Virus record (IMG/VR): IMGVR_UViG_3300038696_000313 | Location: 1-23,048 of that record | Direction: 5' to 3' (one strand) | From: a virus | Length of the DNA: 23,048 nt | In this document: positions 7,454 through 13,587 of the stretch, one piece after another | Position numbering within the stretch: position 1 is the first letter of the stretch | How the letters are laid out: each line of letters opens with the position of its first letter | Translations under genes and position numbers: made by a program | The notes under the pieces: generated by a model | The model's database searches: none | Seen by the model: the letters and a program-made list of their open reading frames with translations, nothing else | Told to the model about the DNA's origin: nothing

Positions 7454-8635
7454 ATGCATGACCTGGCTTTACATCCCTCCGGAGGCGATTCCGGAACCCC
7501 AGACGCATGCCTCTTCGGCCTGTCCCTTTGCTCTGGCGCAGGCGGGCTCGACCTCGGGCTTGCCATCGCCATCCCCGGATATCGTGCTGTGGGCCATGTC
7601 GAACGGGAAACCTTCGCCGCAGCCACTCTCGTGGCGCGGATGGAAGACGCGGCCTTGGATCGCGTGCCTGTCTGGGACGACGTTGCCAGCTTCGACGGCC
7701 GCCCATGGCGCGGCGCGGTGGACATCGTCACTGCGGGTTATCCGTGCCAACCGTTCTCCATTGCAGGCCGACGGCTCGGCAGCGAAGACCCGCGCCACCT
7801 CTGGCCGCATGTCGCGCGCATCATTGGCGAGGTTGAGCCGCCCTTCGTCTTCCTCGAGAATGTCGCCAATCATCTCCGTCTTGGCTTCCCCGAAGTCGCC
7901 GGAGGGCTGGTCGGCATGGGCTACAAGCTTGCGGCAGGTCTCTTCACTGCGGCGGAAGTCGGCGCGCCCCACAAGCGCGAGCGGCTCTTCATCCTCGCCA
8001 TCCGCGAGGGGGACGAGCTGGCCGACCCCGCGCGCCTGCTCTGGAACCCGGTCGAGTGGCGGGAACCGGACGGAACTGCTGCGGCTGTGGCCGACACCCC
8101 GCGCCAGCGCCAACGAGAACCGGCAGACGAAGCCGACGCCGTCGCAGGAAGCGGGCCAGCACGGGATGAACCTGGCGACGACCGCCGCGATGTGGCCGAC
8201 GCCGCAGATCGACAGTTTCCGCAGCCGGGGTGGCGAGCGGCGCGAAGAGAAGGGTCTGGACCGGATGGCGCGGGACTGGCCAACGCCGATGGCGAACGAC
8301 GGCTGCAAGCCGAGCGCGGGCAACCGCAAGACGGCCGACCTGACCCATGTGGCGGGAATGTGGATGACGCCGACGGCGCGGGATCACAAGGATGGGGCGA
8401 CGACATTGGAGAACACGCCAGTCAACGGCCTGCTTGGCCGCCAGGTCCTGGTGATGAAGGTGGCTGGGAGCGATACCTCCGAGCCGCGCCGGACCTTGAA
8501 CCCGCTGTTCGTCGAGGCGCTGATGGGCTGGCCCACCGGGTGGACCGGCTTCGCCTCTGTGGCAACGGGGTGGTGCCACTGGTTGCAGCGCATGCGCTGC
8601 GAACTTTGGCGGCTGAACTGCTGGCCGATGGATGA
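7454..8635 (+). CDS. DNA (cytosine-5-)-methyltransferase
   Basis: A 393-residue protein starts 3 nt after the previous stop. C5-methyltransferase motifs are clear: motif I LSLCSGAGGLDLG at 23-35, motif IV GYPCQPFS with catalytic C98, an ENV motif (VI), and KRERLFI (VIII). Near the C-terminus a RADGLAHRVDRLRLCGNGVVP-type stretch represents motifs IX-X. The reaction is transfer of a methyl group to C5 of cytosine in a specific site. The region between motifs VIII and IX, where the target-recognition domain should lie, is a low-complexity D/A/G/R/Q-rich stretch with repeated V/L-A-D/N-x units (near 8017, 8087, 8192, 8276 and 8360). These coincide with WPTP units in the overlapping frame. The start is close to the only GAGG (7449-7452), giving it a poor 1-nt spacing. 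Confidence 0.85.
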   Translation: MHDLALHPSGGDSGTPDACLFGLSLCSGAGGLDLGLAIAIPGYRAVGHVERETFAAATLVARMEDAALDRVPVWDDVASFDGRPWRGAVDIVTAGYPCQPFSIAGRRLGSEDPRHLWPHVARIIGEVEPPFVFLENVANHLRLGFPEVAGGLVGMGYKLAAGLFTAAEVGAPHKRERLFILAIREGDELADPARLLWNPVEWREPDGTAAAVADTPRQRQREPADEADAVAGSGPARDEPGDDRRDVADAADRQFPQPGWRAARREGSGPDGAGLANADGERRLQAERGQPQDGRPDPCGGNVDDADGAGSQGWGDDIGEHASQRPAWPPGPGDEGGWERYLRAAPDLEPAVRRGADGLAHRVDRLRLCGNGVVPLVAAHALRTLAAELLADG

Positions 8636-8648
8636 GGTGGCGGGATGA
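7458..8648 (+). CDS. Overlapping WPTP-repeat phage protein, overprinted on the cytosine methyltransferase gene
   Basis: A second frame, open for 396 codons, covers nearly all of the methyltransferase gene. It reads MTWLYIPPEA at the start, a WTSSLRVIRANRS segment over motif IV, WPTP or W-x-TP units at 8019, 8088, 8193, 8277 and 8361, and ends with LNPLFVEALMGWPTGWTGF. From memory, these features (MTWL start, SSLR-x-ASRS-like segment, repeated WPTP, LNPxFVEWLMGWPxGWT tail) belong to phage proteins often listed beside methyltransferases. Two local facts favour translation: GAGG at 7449-7452 has a 5-nt spacing to this ATG, and its TGA overlaps the next gene's ATG at 8645-8648 (ATGA), the junction style of this operon. 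Function unknown. Translation may also begin internally, for example at 8166. Long open frames are common in GC-rich DNA, so confidence is moderate. Confidence 0.5.
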   Translation: MTWLYIPPEAIPEPQTHASSACPFALAQAGSTSGLPSPSPDIVLWAMSNGKPSPQPLSWRGWKTRPWIACLSGTTLPASTAAHGAARWTSSLRVIRANRSPLQADGSAAKTRATSGRMSRASLARLSRPSSSSRMSPIISVLASPKSPEGWSAWATSLRQVSSLRRKSARPTSASGSSSSPSARGTSWPTPRACSGTRSSGGNRTELLRLWPTPRASANENRQTKPTPSQEAGQHGMNLATTAAMWPTPQIDSFRSRGGERREEKGLDRMARDWPTPMANDGCKPSAGNRKTADLTHVAGMWMTPTARDHKDGATTLENTPVNGLLGRQVLVMKVAGSDTSEPRRTLNPLFVEALMGWPTGWTGFASVATGWCHWLQRMRCELWRLNCWPMDEVAG

Positions 8649-8866
8649 AGCAATCGCGCGCCATGTCGCTGGTCGAAGCCGTCACCAATGTGGTTGTGGG
8701 CTACGGCGTTGCGGTCGTCACGCAGATCCTGATCTTCCCGATCTTCGGGCTCCACACGACGCTGGCCCAGAACCTGAAGATGGGCGCCATCTTCACCATC
8801 GTGTCGATCGGTCGGTCGTTCGCCTTGCGGCGGCTGTTCGAGACGATCCGGGCACGGAGATCTTGA
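8645..8866 (+). CDS. DUF7220-like small membrane protein
   Basis: A 73-residue protein whose ATG overlaps the stop of the WPTP frame. It has two hydrophobic segments, about residues 12-33 (VTNVVVGYGVAVVTQILIFPIF) and 45-58, separated by a short loop and followed by a basic end (RLFETIRARRS). It matches my recollection of the MKQSR-start DUF7220 family that sits beside methyltransferase genes in alphaproteobacterial phages. It is likely an inner-membrane protein with its basic tail in the cytoplasm. The role is unknown; holin-like activity cannot be excluded from size and two helices, but no lysis genes are seen nearby. Confidence 0.6.
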   Translation: MKQSRAMSLVEAVTNVVVGYGVAVVTQILIFPIFGLHTTLAQNLKMGAIFTIVSIGRSFALRRLFETIRARRS

Positions 8867-8945
8867 GGCTTCCAAGACTACAATCTCGGTGTCCTCAATG
8901 ACATTGATGCATTAGGCTCGGACTCACGGGGAGGTTGCGACCAAG

Positions 8946-9575
8946 ATGGCAGGTGGACAGGATCACTGGGACGAGGTCTACGGCGCGCGCTCGGAAGATG
9001 AACTGACATGGTTCGAAGCGACGCCGTCAGTGTCGCTCGATCTCGTCCGAACCCATCTTCATCCCGGCGAAGCGTTCATCGACATCGGCGCTGGCGCGTC
9101 GCGGCTCATGGACGCGCTGCTCGAGGCGGGTCTCGGCCCTCTCACTGTACTTGATCTTTCCGGGGCTGCGTTGGCTGTCAGCAGGCGACGTCTCGGCCCT
9201 AAATGTAGCAACGTGACATGGATCGAAGCGGACATCGCGACGTGGGTGCCTGAACGGGACTATGCGGTCTGGCACGACCGCGCGGTGTTTCATTTTCTCA
9301 TCCGGGCCGAGGATCGCGCCGGTTACGCGCGCGCGATGTCCGAGGCCCTCCGTCCGGGTGGAATCGCGATCATCGCAACCTTCGCCGATGACGGGCCCGA
9401 AAAGTGCTCGGGGTTGCCGATTGCGCGCTACGCGCCGGAGGATCTGGCGCGGGAACTCGCGCGTCTGCTGCCGGGCCAGTTCGAGACCATCGATGCCAGA
9501 CGACACATGCACGTCACGCCGAAGGGTAACCGGCAGAGCTTTCAGTACAGCGTGTTTCGGAAGGCGGTCCCCTGA
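8946..9575 (+). CDS. Class I SAM-dependent methyltransferase (accessory gene)
   Basis: A 209-residue protein with a HWDEVYGARSEDELTWFE opening and the SAM-binding glycine motif DIGAGAS at 46-52, followed by LDLSG for the acidic post-I position. WHDRAVFHF lies in the expected substrate-side strand, and LRPGG is typical of the small-molecule or protein methyltransferase fold. The substrate cannot be told from sequence. GGGGAGG at 8928-8934 is the ribosome site. The gene is separated from the replication operon by 79 bp, has no coupling to its neighbours and resembles chromosomal bacterial genes more than phage core genes, so it looks like an acquired accessory gene. Confidence 0.75.
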   Translation: MAGGQDHWDEVYGARSEDELTWFEATPSVSLDLVRTHLHPGEAFIDIGAGASRLMDALLEAGLGPLTVLDLSGAALAVSRRRLGPKCSNVTWIEADIATWVPERDYAVWHDRAVFHFLIRAEDRAGYARAMSEALRPGGIAIIATFADDGPEKCSGLPIARYAPEDLARELARLLPGQFETIDARRHMHVTPKGNRQSFQYSVFRKAVP

Positions 9576-9580
9576 GAGGA

Positions 9581-9603
9581 AAACCGTCGCCCCGGGGGGA
9601 CGG
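9581..9603 (-). terminator. Probable intrinsic terminator for the minus-strand genes
   Basis: CCGTCGCCCC (9584-9593) can pair with GGGGGGACGG (9594-9603) with one mismatch, opening a small loop at the centre. Read on the - strand, the stem is followed by TTTTCC, giving the stem-plus-T pattern of a terminator for the gene ending at 9633. On + there is no adjacent T-run. It lies between converging genes. Confidence 0.5.
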
Positions 9604-9632
9604 CGGTCATCATTTTGCCGGGCATGGATGCG

Positions 9633-10166
9633 TCAGGCGGCGGGGAGTTTGTAAACGCGCCCCCGATCCTCGACCTTCTCCGAGGTCACCTCGAGCCCGA
9701 GTTTCTTCTTCAGCGCACCGGACATTGCACCGCGCACCGTGTGCGACTGCCAACCGGTCGAGGCCATGATCTCATCTATCGTCGCGCCGTCCGGCGCGCG
9801 CAGCATTGCGATCAGCGTCGCCTGCTTGGTGCCCTCGCGCGGCGCGCGTGACTTTGGCGTGGCGTCGGTCTTGGTGGGGCTGTCTGTCGCGTTTTTAGCG
9901 TCCTCGTGTTCGATGCCGATGGCGGCGAGGCCAGCGTCGGTGGCGACCAGTGTGACGCCATGGCCGTCGCCGGTCTCGCGCCAGACGGGCTCGCCCTTGC
10001 GCATGTCGACCTCGACCTCTTCGAGGAAGCTCTTGGCGATCATCGCGCTGACCACCTTGGCGGCGGCTCCGCCGCGCAGGCTCTCGGGCAGCGGCAGTGC
10101 AATGCGGTCTCCGTTCTGGGCCGCGCGCGACAGGATGATCGTCTGGGTGTCGGAAAGCTTGGTCAT
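9633..10166 (-). CDS. DUF3489 domain-containing protein
   Basis: A 177-residue protein starting MTKLSDTQTIILSRAAQ, with GGAG about 9 nt upstream on the - strand. Longer in-frame extensions to 10433 are rejected because they read as arginine-rich noncoding sequence. The C-terminal part (about 110-177) has the DUF3489 pattern: GTKQATLIAMLRAPDGATIDEIMASTGWQSHTVRGAMSGALKK-type text, a winged-helix-like fold, followed by a basic GRVYKLP end. The N-terminal half also looks like a small helical domain. It is probably a DNA-binding or regulatory protein; these are common in alphaproteobacterial prophages and islands. It is the last gene of a three-gene minus-strand set. Confidence 0.75.
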   Translation of the reverse strand: MTKLSDTQTIILSRAAQNGDRIALPLPESLRGGAAAKVVSAMIAKSFLEEVEVDMRKGEPVWRETGDGHGVTLVATDAGLAAIGIEHEDAKNATDSPTKTDATPKSRAPREGTKQATLIAMLRAPDGATIDEIMASTGWQSHTVRGAMSGALKKKLGLEVTSEKVEDRGRVYKLPAA

Positions 10167-10261
10167 GGGATCGTCTCCGTGTTCGGACCGCGACCGTCGC
10201 GGTCTTCTACGACCCCAAGCCGCGCAGGGCGCGCGGCCGGAGTTCGGGCGGAGGCCCGAGG

Positions 10262-10498
10262 TCAGATCAGCCCAAGTTCGTGCAAGAGCGCTGCGGCGGC
10301 GGGCAGTTGGTCGGTGGCGACGTCGATGGCGATGGTCATGCTGTCGGCGGTGAGGCGGGCGGAAATATCGGCCTCCTCGCGGAGCGATGCTTCGATCTCG
10401 TCGAGAACCGCCGGGATGCGGCTGGTGTCCCAAGGTTCGTTGAGGCCGCGAATGGCGATGCGTATGGTACTGGCTTCCATGGCGTTTGCTCCGTTCAT
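10262..10498 (-). CDS. Small hypothetical protein
   Basis: A 78-residue acidic protein whose ATG (10496-10498 on -) overlaps the upstream gene's TGA as ATGA. A second in-frame ATG six codons later is possible. The sequence is helical in the middle (VLDEIEASLREEADISARL), with a TIRIAIRGL strand at the start. I do not recognise the family. Coupling with the gene upstream suggests both act together. Between it and the next gene, 10186-10193 and 10197-10204 form an 8-bp hairpin (GACCGCGA/TCGCGGTC) of unknown role. Confidence 0.5.
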   Translation of the reverse strand: MNGANAMEASTIRIAIRGLNEPWDTSRIPAVLDEIEASLREEADISARLTADSMTIAIDVATDQLPAAAALLHELGLI

Positions 10499-10773
10499 TC
10501 CGCGTGCTCGCCTTCGCTGAAAGTGCTGTCGGTGATGCGCTTCAGGAGGCTTGCGTAATGCTCAAGGGTGCCGACATGACCCCAGTTGATCTCGTCGGGG
10601 TGGGCATTGAAGTGGTCGTCGCTCAGGCTTGCCAAGCGGGCCAGCAACTCGTCGATCTCGGCTTTCTTGCTCATGAAGGCATTCAATGCCGCCTCCTTGT
10701 TGCGACGCGCCTTCTCTGCACGCAGTTGGTGGCGGGGTGTGGTGATCGGGTTCAGGCGGGTCATCGCGGTCAC
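10495..10773 (-). CDS. Small hypothetical charged helical protein
   Basis: A 92-residue protein, first gene of the minus-strand set, with GGAG a few bases upstream of its ATG. The N-terminus is basic and probably coiled (RHQLRAEKARRNKEAALNAF), followed by a leucine-rich helical stretch and a conserved-looking DDHFNAHPDEINWGHVGTL segment. I recall similar proteins of unknown function in Rhodobacterales prophages but cannot name a family. The coupling to the next gene supports it being real. Its promoter must lie in the AT-rich divergent region at 10774-10875. Confidence 0.5.
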   Translation of the reverse strand: MTAMTRLNPITTPRHQLRAEKARRNKEAALNAFMSKKAEIDELLARLASLSDDHFNAHPDEINWGHVGTLEHYASLLKRITDSTFSEGEHAE

Positions 10774-10875
10774 TCCGTGGTGAGTTGCATCGTATTCGTA
10801 GGATCACGTTCGCTCTGATTGGGAGGCTTATCAACTACATAAGCACATGATTTTTAATGATAAGCGGAGCGCGCA
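10774..10875. promoter_or_regulatory. Divergent AT-rich promoter/operator region before the late operon
   Basis: This 100-bp gap separates the minus-strand set from the terminase genes and is clearly richer in A+T than its surroundings. CTTATCA (10827-10833) and TGATAAG (10858-10864) form an inverted repeat with centres 31 bp apart, and CTTAT (10827-10831) with ATAAG (10839-10843) forms a tighter one. A possible + promoter is TTATCA (10828-10833) with TTTAAT (10853-10858), although the 19-bp spacing is long. The inverted repeats overlap it and could bind a repressor or late activator. Confidence 0.4.
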
Positions 10876-11436
10876 ATGGAGGGTCTGAGCGAGCGCCAAT
10901 ATGCCGCCCGCGTCGGCCTTTCACGCGGCGCAATCCAGAAGGCCAAGGCGACGGGGCGGCTGGTTCTGCATGGCGATGGCAGCATCGACGCGGCGGCCAG
11001 CGATGCCTTGCGCGCCGAAGCGACCGATCCGTCGAAGACCCGCAAGGCGCCCCAGCCAAAACTGAAGCCCGTTCCGGAGGCGGCGGTATCCGCCGTAGGC
11101 GAAACGCTGCGCGAACAGGGCTTGGCGGCACCTCCCGTCGGCAGCGGCACCACCTTCCTGCAGGCCAAGACGGCGAACGAAGTGCTGAAGGCGCAGGAAC
11201 GCCGTCTCCGGCTGCAGAAGCTGAAAGGCGAACTGATCGACCGGGCCCGCGCTCTGTCGCTGGTCTTCCGGCTGGCGCGGCAGGAGCGCGATGTCTGGGT
11301 CAACTGGCCCGCCCGTGCCGCCGCGTTGATGGCGGCAGACCTCGGCGTGGAGCCCGCTGCGATGCAGAAGGTCTTGGAGAAACATGTCCGTGCCCAGCTC
11401 GACGATCTTGCCGAGGTCAAACCCGATCTCCGGTGA
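10876..11436 (+). CDS. Terminase small subunit (Nu1-like DNA-packaging protein)
   Basis: A 186-residue protein with GGAG at 10866-10869 as ribosome site. Residues 3-28 (GLSERQYAARVGLSRGAIQKAK) are a helix-turn-helix that would recognise the packaging site, as in lambda Nu1. After a proline/alanine linker the C-terminal half (QAKTANEVLKAQERRLRLQK onward) is helical and charged, as expected for the oligomerising and large-subunit-binding part. It overlaps the large terminase gene by 53 bp, the standard order for this pair. The protein would bind the cos or pac site and bring DNA to the motor. Confidence 0.75.
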   Translation: MEGLSERQYAARVGLSRGAIQKAKATGRLVLHGDGSIDAAASDALRAEATDPSKTRKAPQPKLKPVPEAAVSAVGETLREQGLAAPPVGSGTTFLQAKTANEVLKAQERRLRLQKLKGELIDRARALSLVFRLARQERDVWVNWPARAAALMAADLGVEPAAMQKVLEKHVRAQLDDLAEVKPDLR

Positions 11437-13375
11437 GGACAACTTCGACGGCGCGGCAGAGATCCTGCGCGCCTGGGGAGCGGGCCTCACGCCGGACCCC
11501 GACCTGACGGTTTCGGAATGGGCAGACCGGCACAGGATGCTTTCAGGCCGCGCATCGGCGGAGCCGGGTCGGTATCGCACCGCCCGCACGCCCTACATGG
11601 GCGAGATCATGGACCGGCTGTCGCCCGGCGATCCAACACAGCGGATCGTATTCATGAAGGCGGCGCAGGTCGGCGCGACGGAGGCGGGAAACAACTGGAT
11701 CGGCTTTGCGATCCACCAGGCGCCGGGCCCGATGCTTGCTGTCCAGCCCACTGTTGAACTGGCCAAGCGCAACTCGCGCCAGCGGATCGACCCGCTGATC
11801 GATGAGAGCCCGGAACTGCGGGAACGGGTCAAACCTGCGCGTTCGCGCGACGCGGGCAACACCATGCTGTCGAAGGAATTCGCGGGCGGCATCCTGATCA
11901 TGACCGGCGCGAACTCGGCGGTCGGGCTGCGCTCGACTCCAGCGCGCTACATCTTTCTGGACGAGGTGGATGCCTATCCGGCGTCCGCTGACGATGAAGG
12001 CGATCCGGTCACTTTGGCGGAAGCGCGATCATTGACATTTGCCCATCGGCGCAAGGTGTTCCTGGTCTCGACGCCGACAATCCGGGGGCTCAGCCGGATC
12101 GAGCGCGAGTTCGAGGCCAGCGACCAGCGCCGGTTCTTCGTGCCATGCCCACATTGCGGTCAGGAACAGTGGCTCAAGTTCGACCGGCTACGTTGGCAAA
12201 AGGGGCGGCCGGAGACGGCTGAATATCACTGCGAAGGCTGTGACGCGGCAATCGCGGAACATCACAAGACTGCCATGCTGGAGGCTGGCGAATGGCGGGC
12301 GACCGCCGTTGCCGCCGATCCGGCGACGGTCGGGTATCACCTCTCGGCGCTCTATTCGCCGATTGGCTGGTTGAGCTGGGAGCGGATCGTGCGGGCATGG
12401 GACGCGGCGCAGGGGTCGGACGAGGCGATCAAGGCCTTCCGCAACACGATCCTCGGCGAGACTTGGGTCGAGACCGGCGAAGCGCCGGACTGGCAGCGGC
12501 TCTATGACCGGCGCGAGCGCTGGACATCCGGCACCGTGCCTGCGGGCGGGCTGTTCCTGACGGCAGGCGGCGATGTGCAGAAAGACCGGATCGAGGTCGA
12601 TATCTGGGCTTGGGGCCGAGGGCTGGAAAGCTGGCTCGTCGATCACATCGTGATCGAAGGCGGTCCCGACCGGCATGAGGCCTGGGGCGACCTGACTGAA
12701 TTGCTCGGCCGGACCTGGCTGCATGAACGCGGCGCGCATCTGAAGATCGCGCGGCTTGCCATCGATACCGGCTACGAGGCCCCGGCGGTCTATGGCTGGT
12801 CACGGGCGCAGGGGTTCGCGCAGGTGGCGCCTGTGAAAGGCGTTGAAGGGTTCAATCGGGCAAGTCCGGTCTCCGGGCCCACCTATGTGGACGCGACCGA
12901 GGGCGGCAAACGTCTGCGCCGCGGGGCACGGCTCTGGACGGTCGCGGTGTCGACCTTCAAGGCCGAAACCTATCGGTTTCTGCGGCTGGAACGGCCGACC
13001 GAGGAGGAACGCGCTGACGGCGCTGTATTCTCACCCGGCACGGTTCACCTACCGCATTGGGTTGAGAACGAATGGCTCAAGCAGTTTGTGGCCGAGCAGC
13101 TGGTGACGGTCCGCACGAAGCGCGGCTTCGCCCGGCTGGAATGGCAGAAGCTGCGCGAACGCAACGAGGCGCTGGACTGCCGGGTCTATGCCCGCGCTGC
13201 CGCCTGGATCGCGGGGGCCGATCGCTGGACCGACGAGAAATGGCGCGACCTCGAGGATCAACTCGGCGTTGCCGACGCCTCGGCGGATCCCGCGGGGCAG
13301 ATCAACAGGCAAGCGCAGACCGCGCAGGGGAAACGCCAATCCGACTGGCTCGGACGGCGCGGAGGGTGGTTTTGA
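11384..13375 (+). CDS. Phage terminase large subunit (lambda GpA family)
   Basis: A 663-residue protein, normal for the GpA family. The ATPase has a degenerate Walker A, KAAQVGATE at 92-100, and Walker B YIFLDEVDA with D193/E194. A zinc-ribbon insert has CPHC at 255-258 and CEGC at 283-286. The C-terminal nuclease half contains acidic residues in AGGDVQKDRIEVDIW and ARLAIDTGYE segments, as in GpA endonucleases. It powers DNA translocation into the prohead and cuts at packaging ends. The start within the small-subunit gene (MSVPSSTILPRSNPIS) is the first available in frame. The C-terminus ends in a basic RQSDWLGRRGGWF tail. This is the most secure call in the late region. Confidence 0.93.
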   Translation: MSVPSSTILPRSNPISGEDNFDGAAEILRAWGAGLTPDPDLTVSEWADRHRMLSGRASAEPGRYRTARTPYMGEIMDRLSPGDPTQRIVFMKAAQVGATEAGNNWIGFAIHQAPGPMLAVQPTVELAKRNSRQRIDPLIDESPELRERVKPARSRDAGNTMLSKEFAGGILIMTGANSAVGLRSTPARYIFLDEVDAYPASADDEGDPVTLAEARSLTFAHRRKVFLVSTPTIRGLSRIEREFEASDQRRFFVPCPHCGQEQWLKFDRLRWQKGRPETAEYHCEGCDAAIAEHHKTAMLEAGEWRATAVAADPATVGYHLSALYSPIGWLSWERIVRAWDAAQGSDEAIKAFRNTILGETWVETGEAPDWQRLYDRRERWTSGTVPAGGLFLTAGGDVQKDRIEVDIWAWGRGLESWLVDHIVIEGGPDRHEAWGDLTELLGRTWLHERGAHLKIARLAIDTGYEAPAVYGWSRAQGFAQVAPVKGVEGFNRASPVSGPTYVDATEGGKRLRRGARLWTVAVSTFKAETYRFLRLERPTEEERADGAVFSPGTVHLPHWVENEWLKQFVAEQLVTVRTKRGFARLEWQKLRERNEALDCRVYARAAAWIAGADRWTDEKWRDLEDQLGVADASADPAGQINRQAQTAQGKRQSDWLGRRGGWF

Positions 13376-13377
13376 AC

Positions 13378-13587
13378 ATGGCGGACTGGACGGAAACCGA
13401 GCTGTCGGCGCTGCGCCGCGCCTATGCCAGCGGCACGACTCGGGTGAGCTATGACGGAAAATCCGTCGATTATGGCTCGTCCGAGGATCTGCTGGCCCGC
13501 ATTCGCACGATCGAACGCGCTATCGCCGGAACGACACGGCCACTGCCGGTCGCTGGTCTCGCGGGCTTCTCGCGTGGGGATCGGTGA
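13378..13587 (+). CDS. Head-tail joining protein, gpW-like
   Basis: A 69-residue protein lying between large terminase and portal, exactly the place of gpW in lambda. The sequence (WTETELSALRRAYASGTTRVSYDG, then DLLARIRTIERAI) has the two-helix and hairpin pattern and length of gpW. It closes the connector after packaging so that the tail can attach. GGAGGG at 13361-13366 is the ribosome site; an in-frame TTG at 13372 overlapping the terminase stop is an alternative start. The stop overlaps the portal start. Confidence 0.8.
   Translation: MADWTETELSALRRAYASGTTRVSYDGKSVDYGSSEDLLARIRTIERAIAGTTRPLPVAGLAGFSRGDR

Noticed and set aside
9739-10558. Several + strand frames opposite DUF3489 and the two small minus genes
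   Set aside because: The minus-strand frames have family similarity, ribosome sites and an ATGA coupling; the + frames have none.
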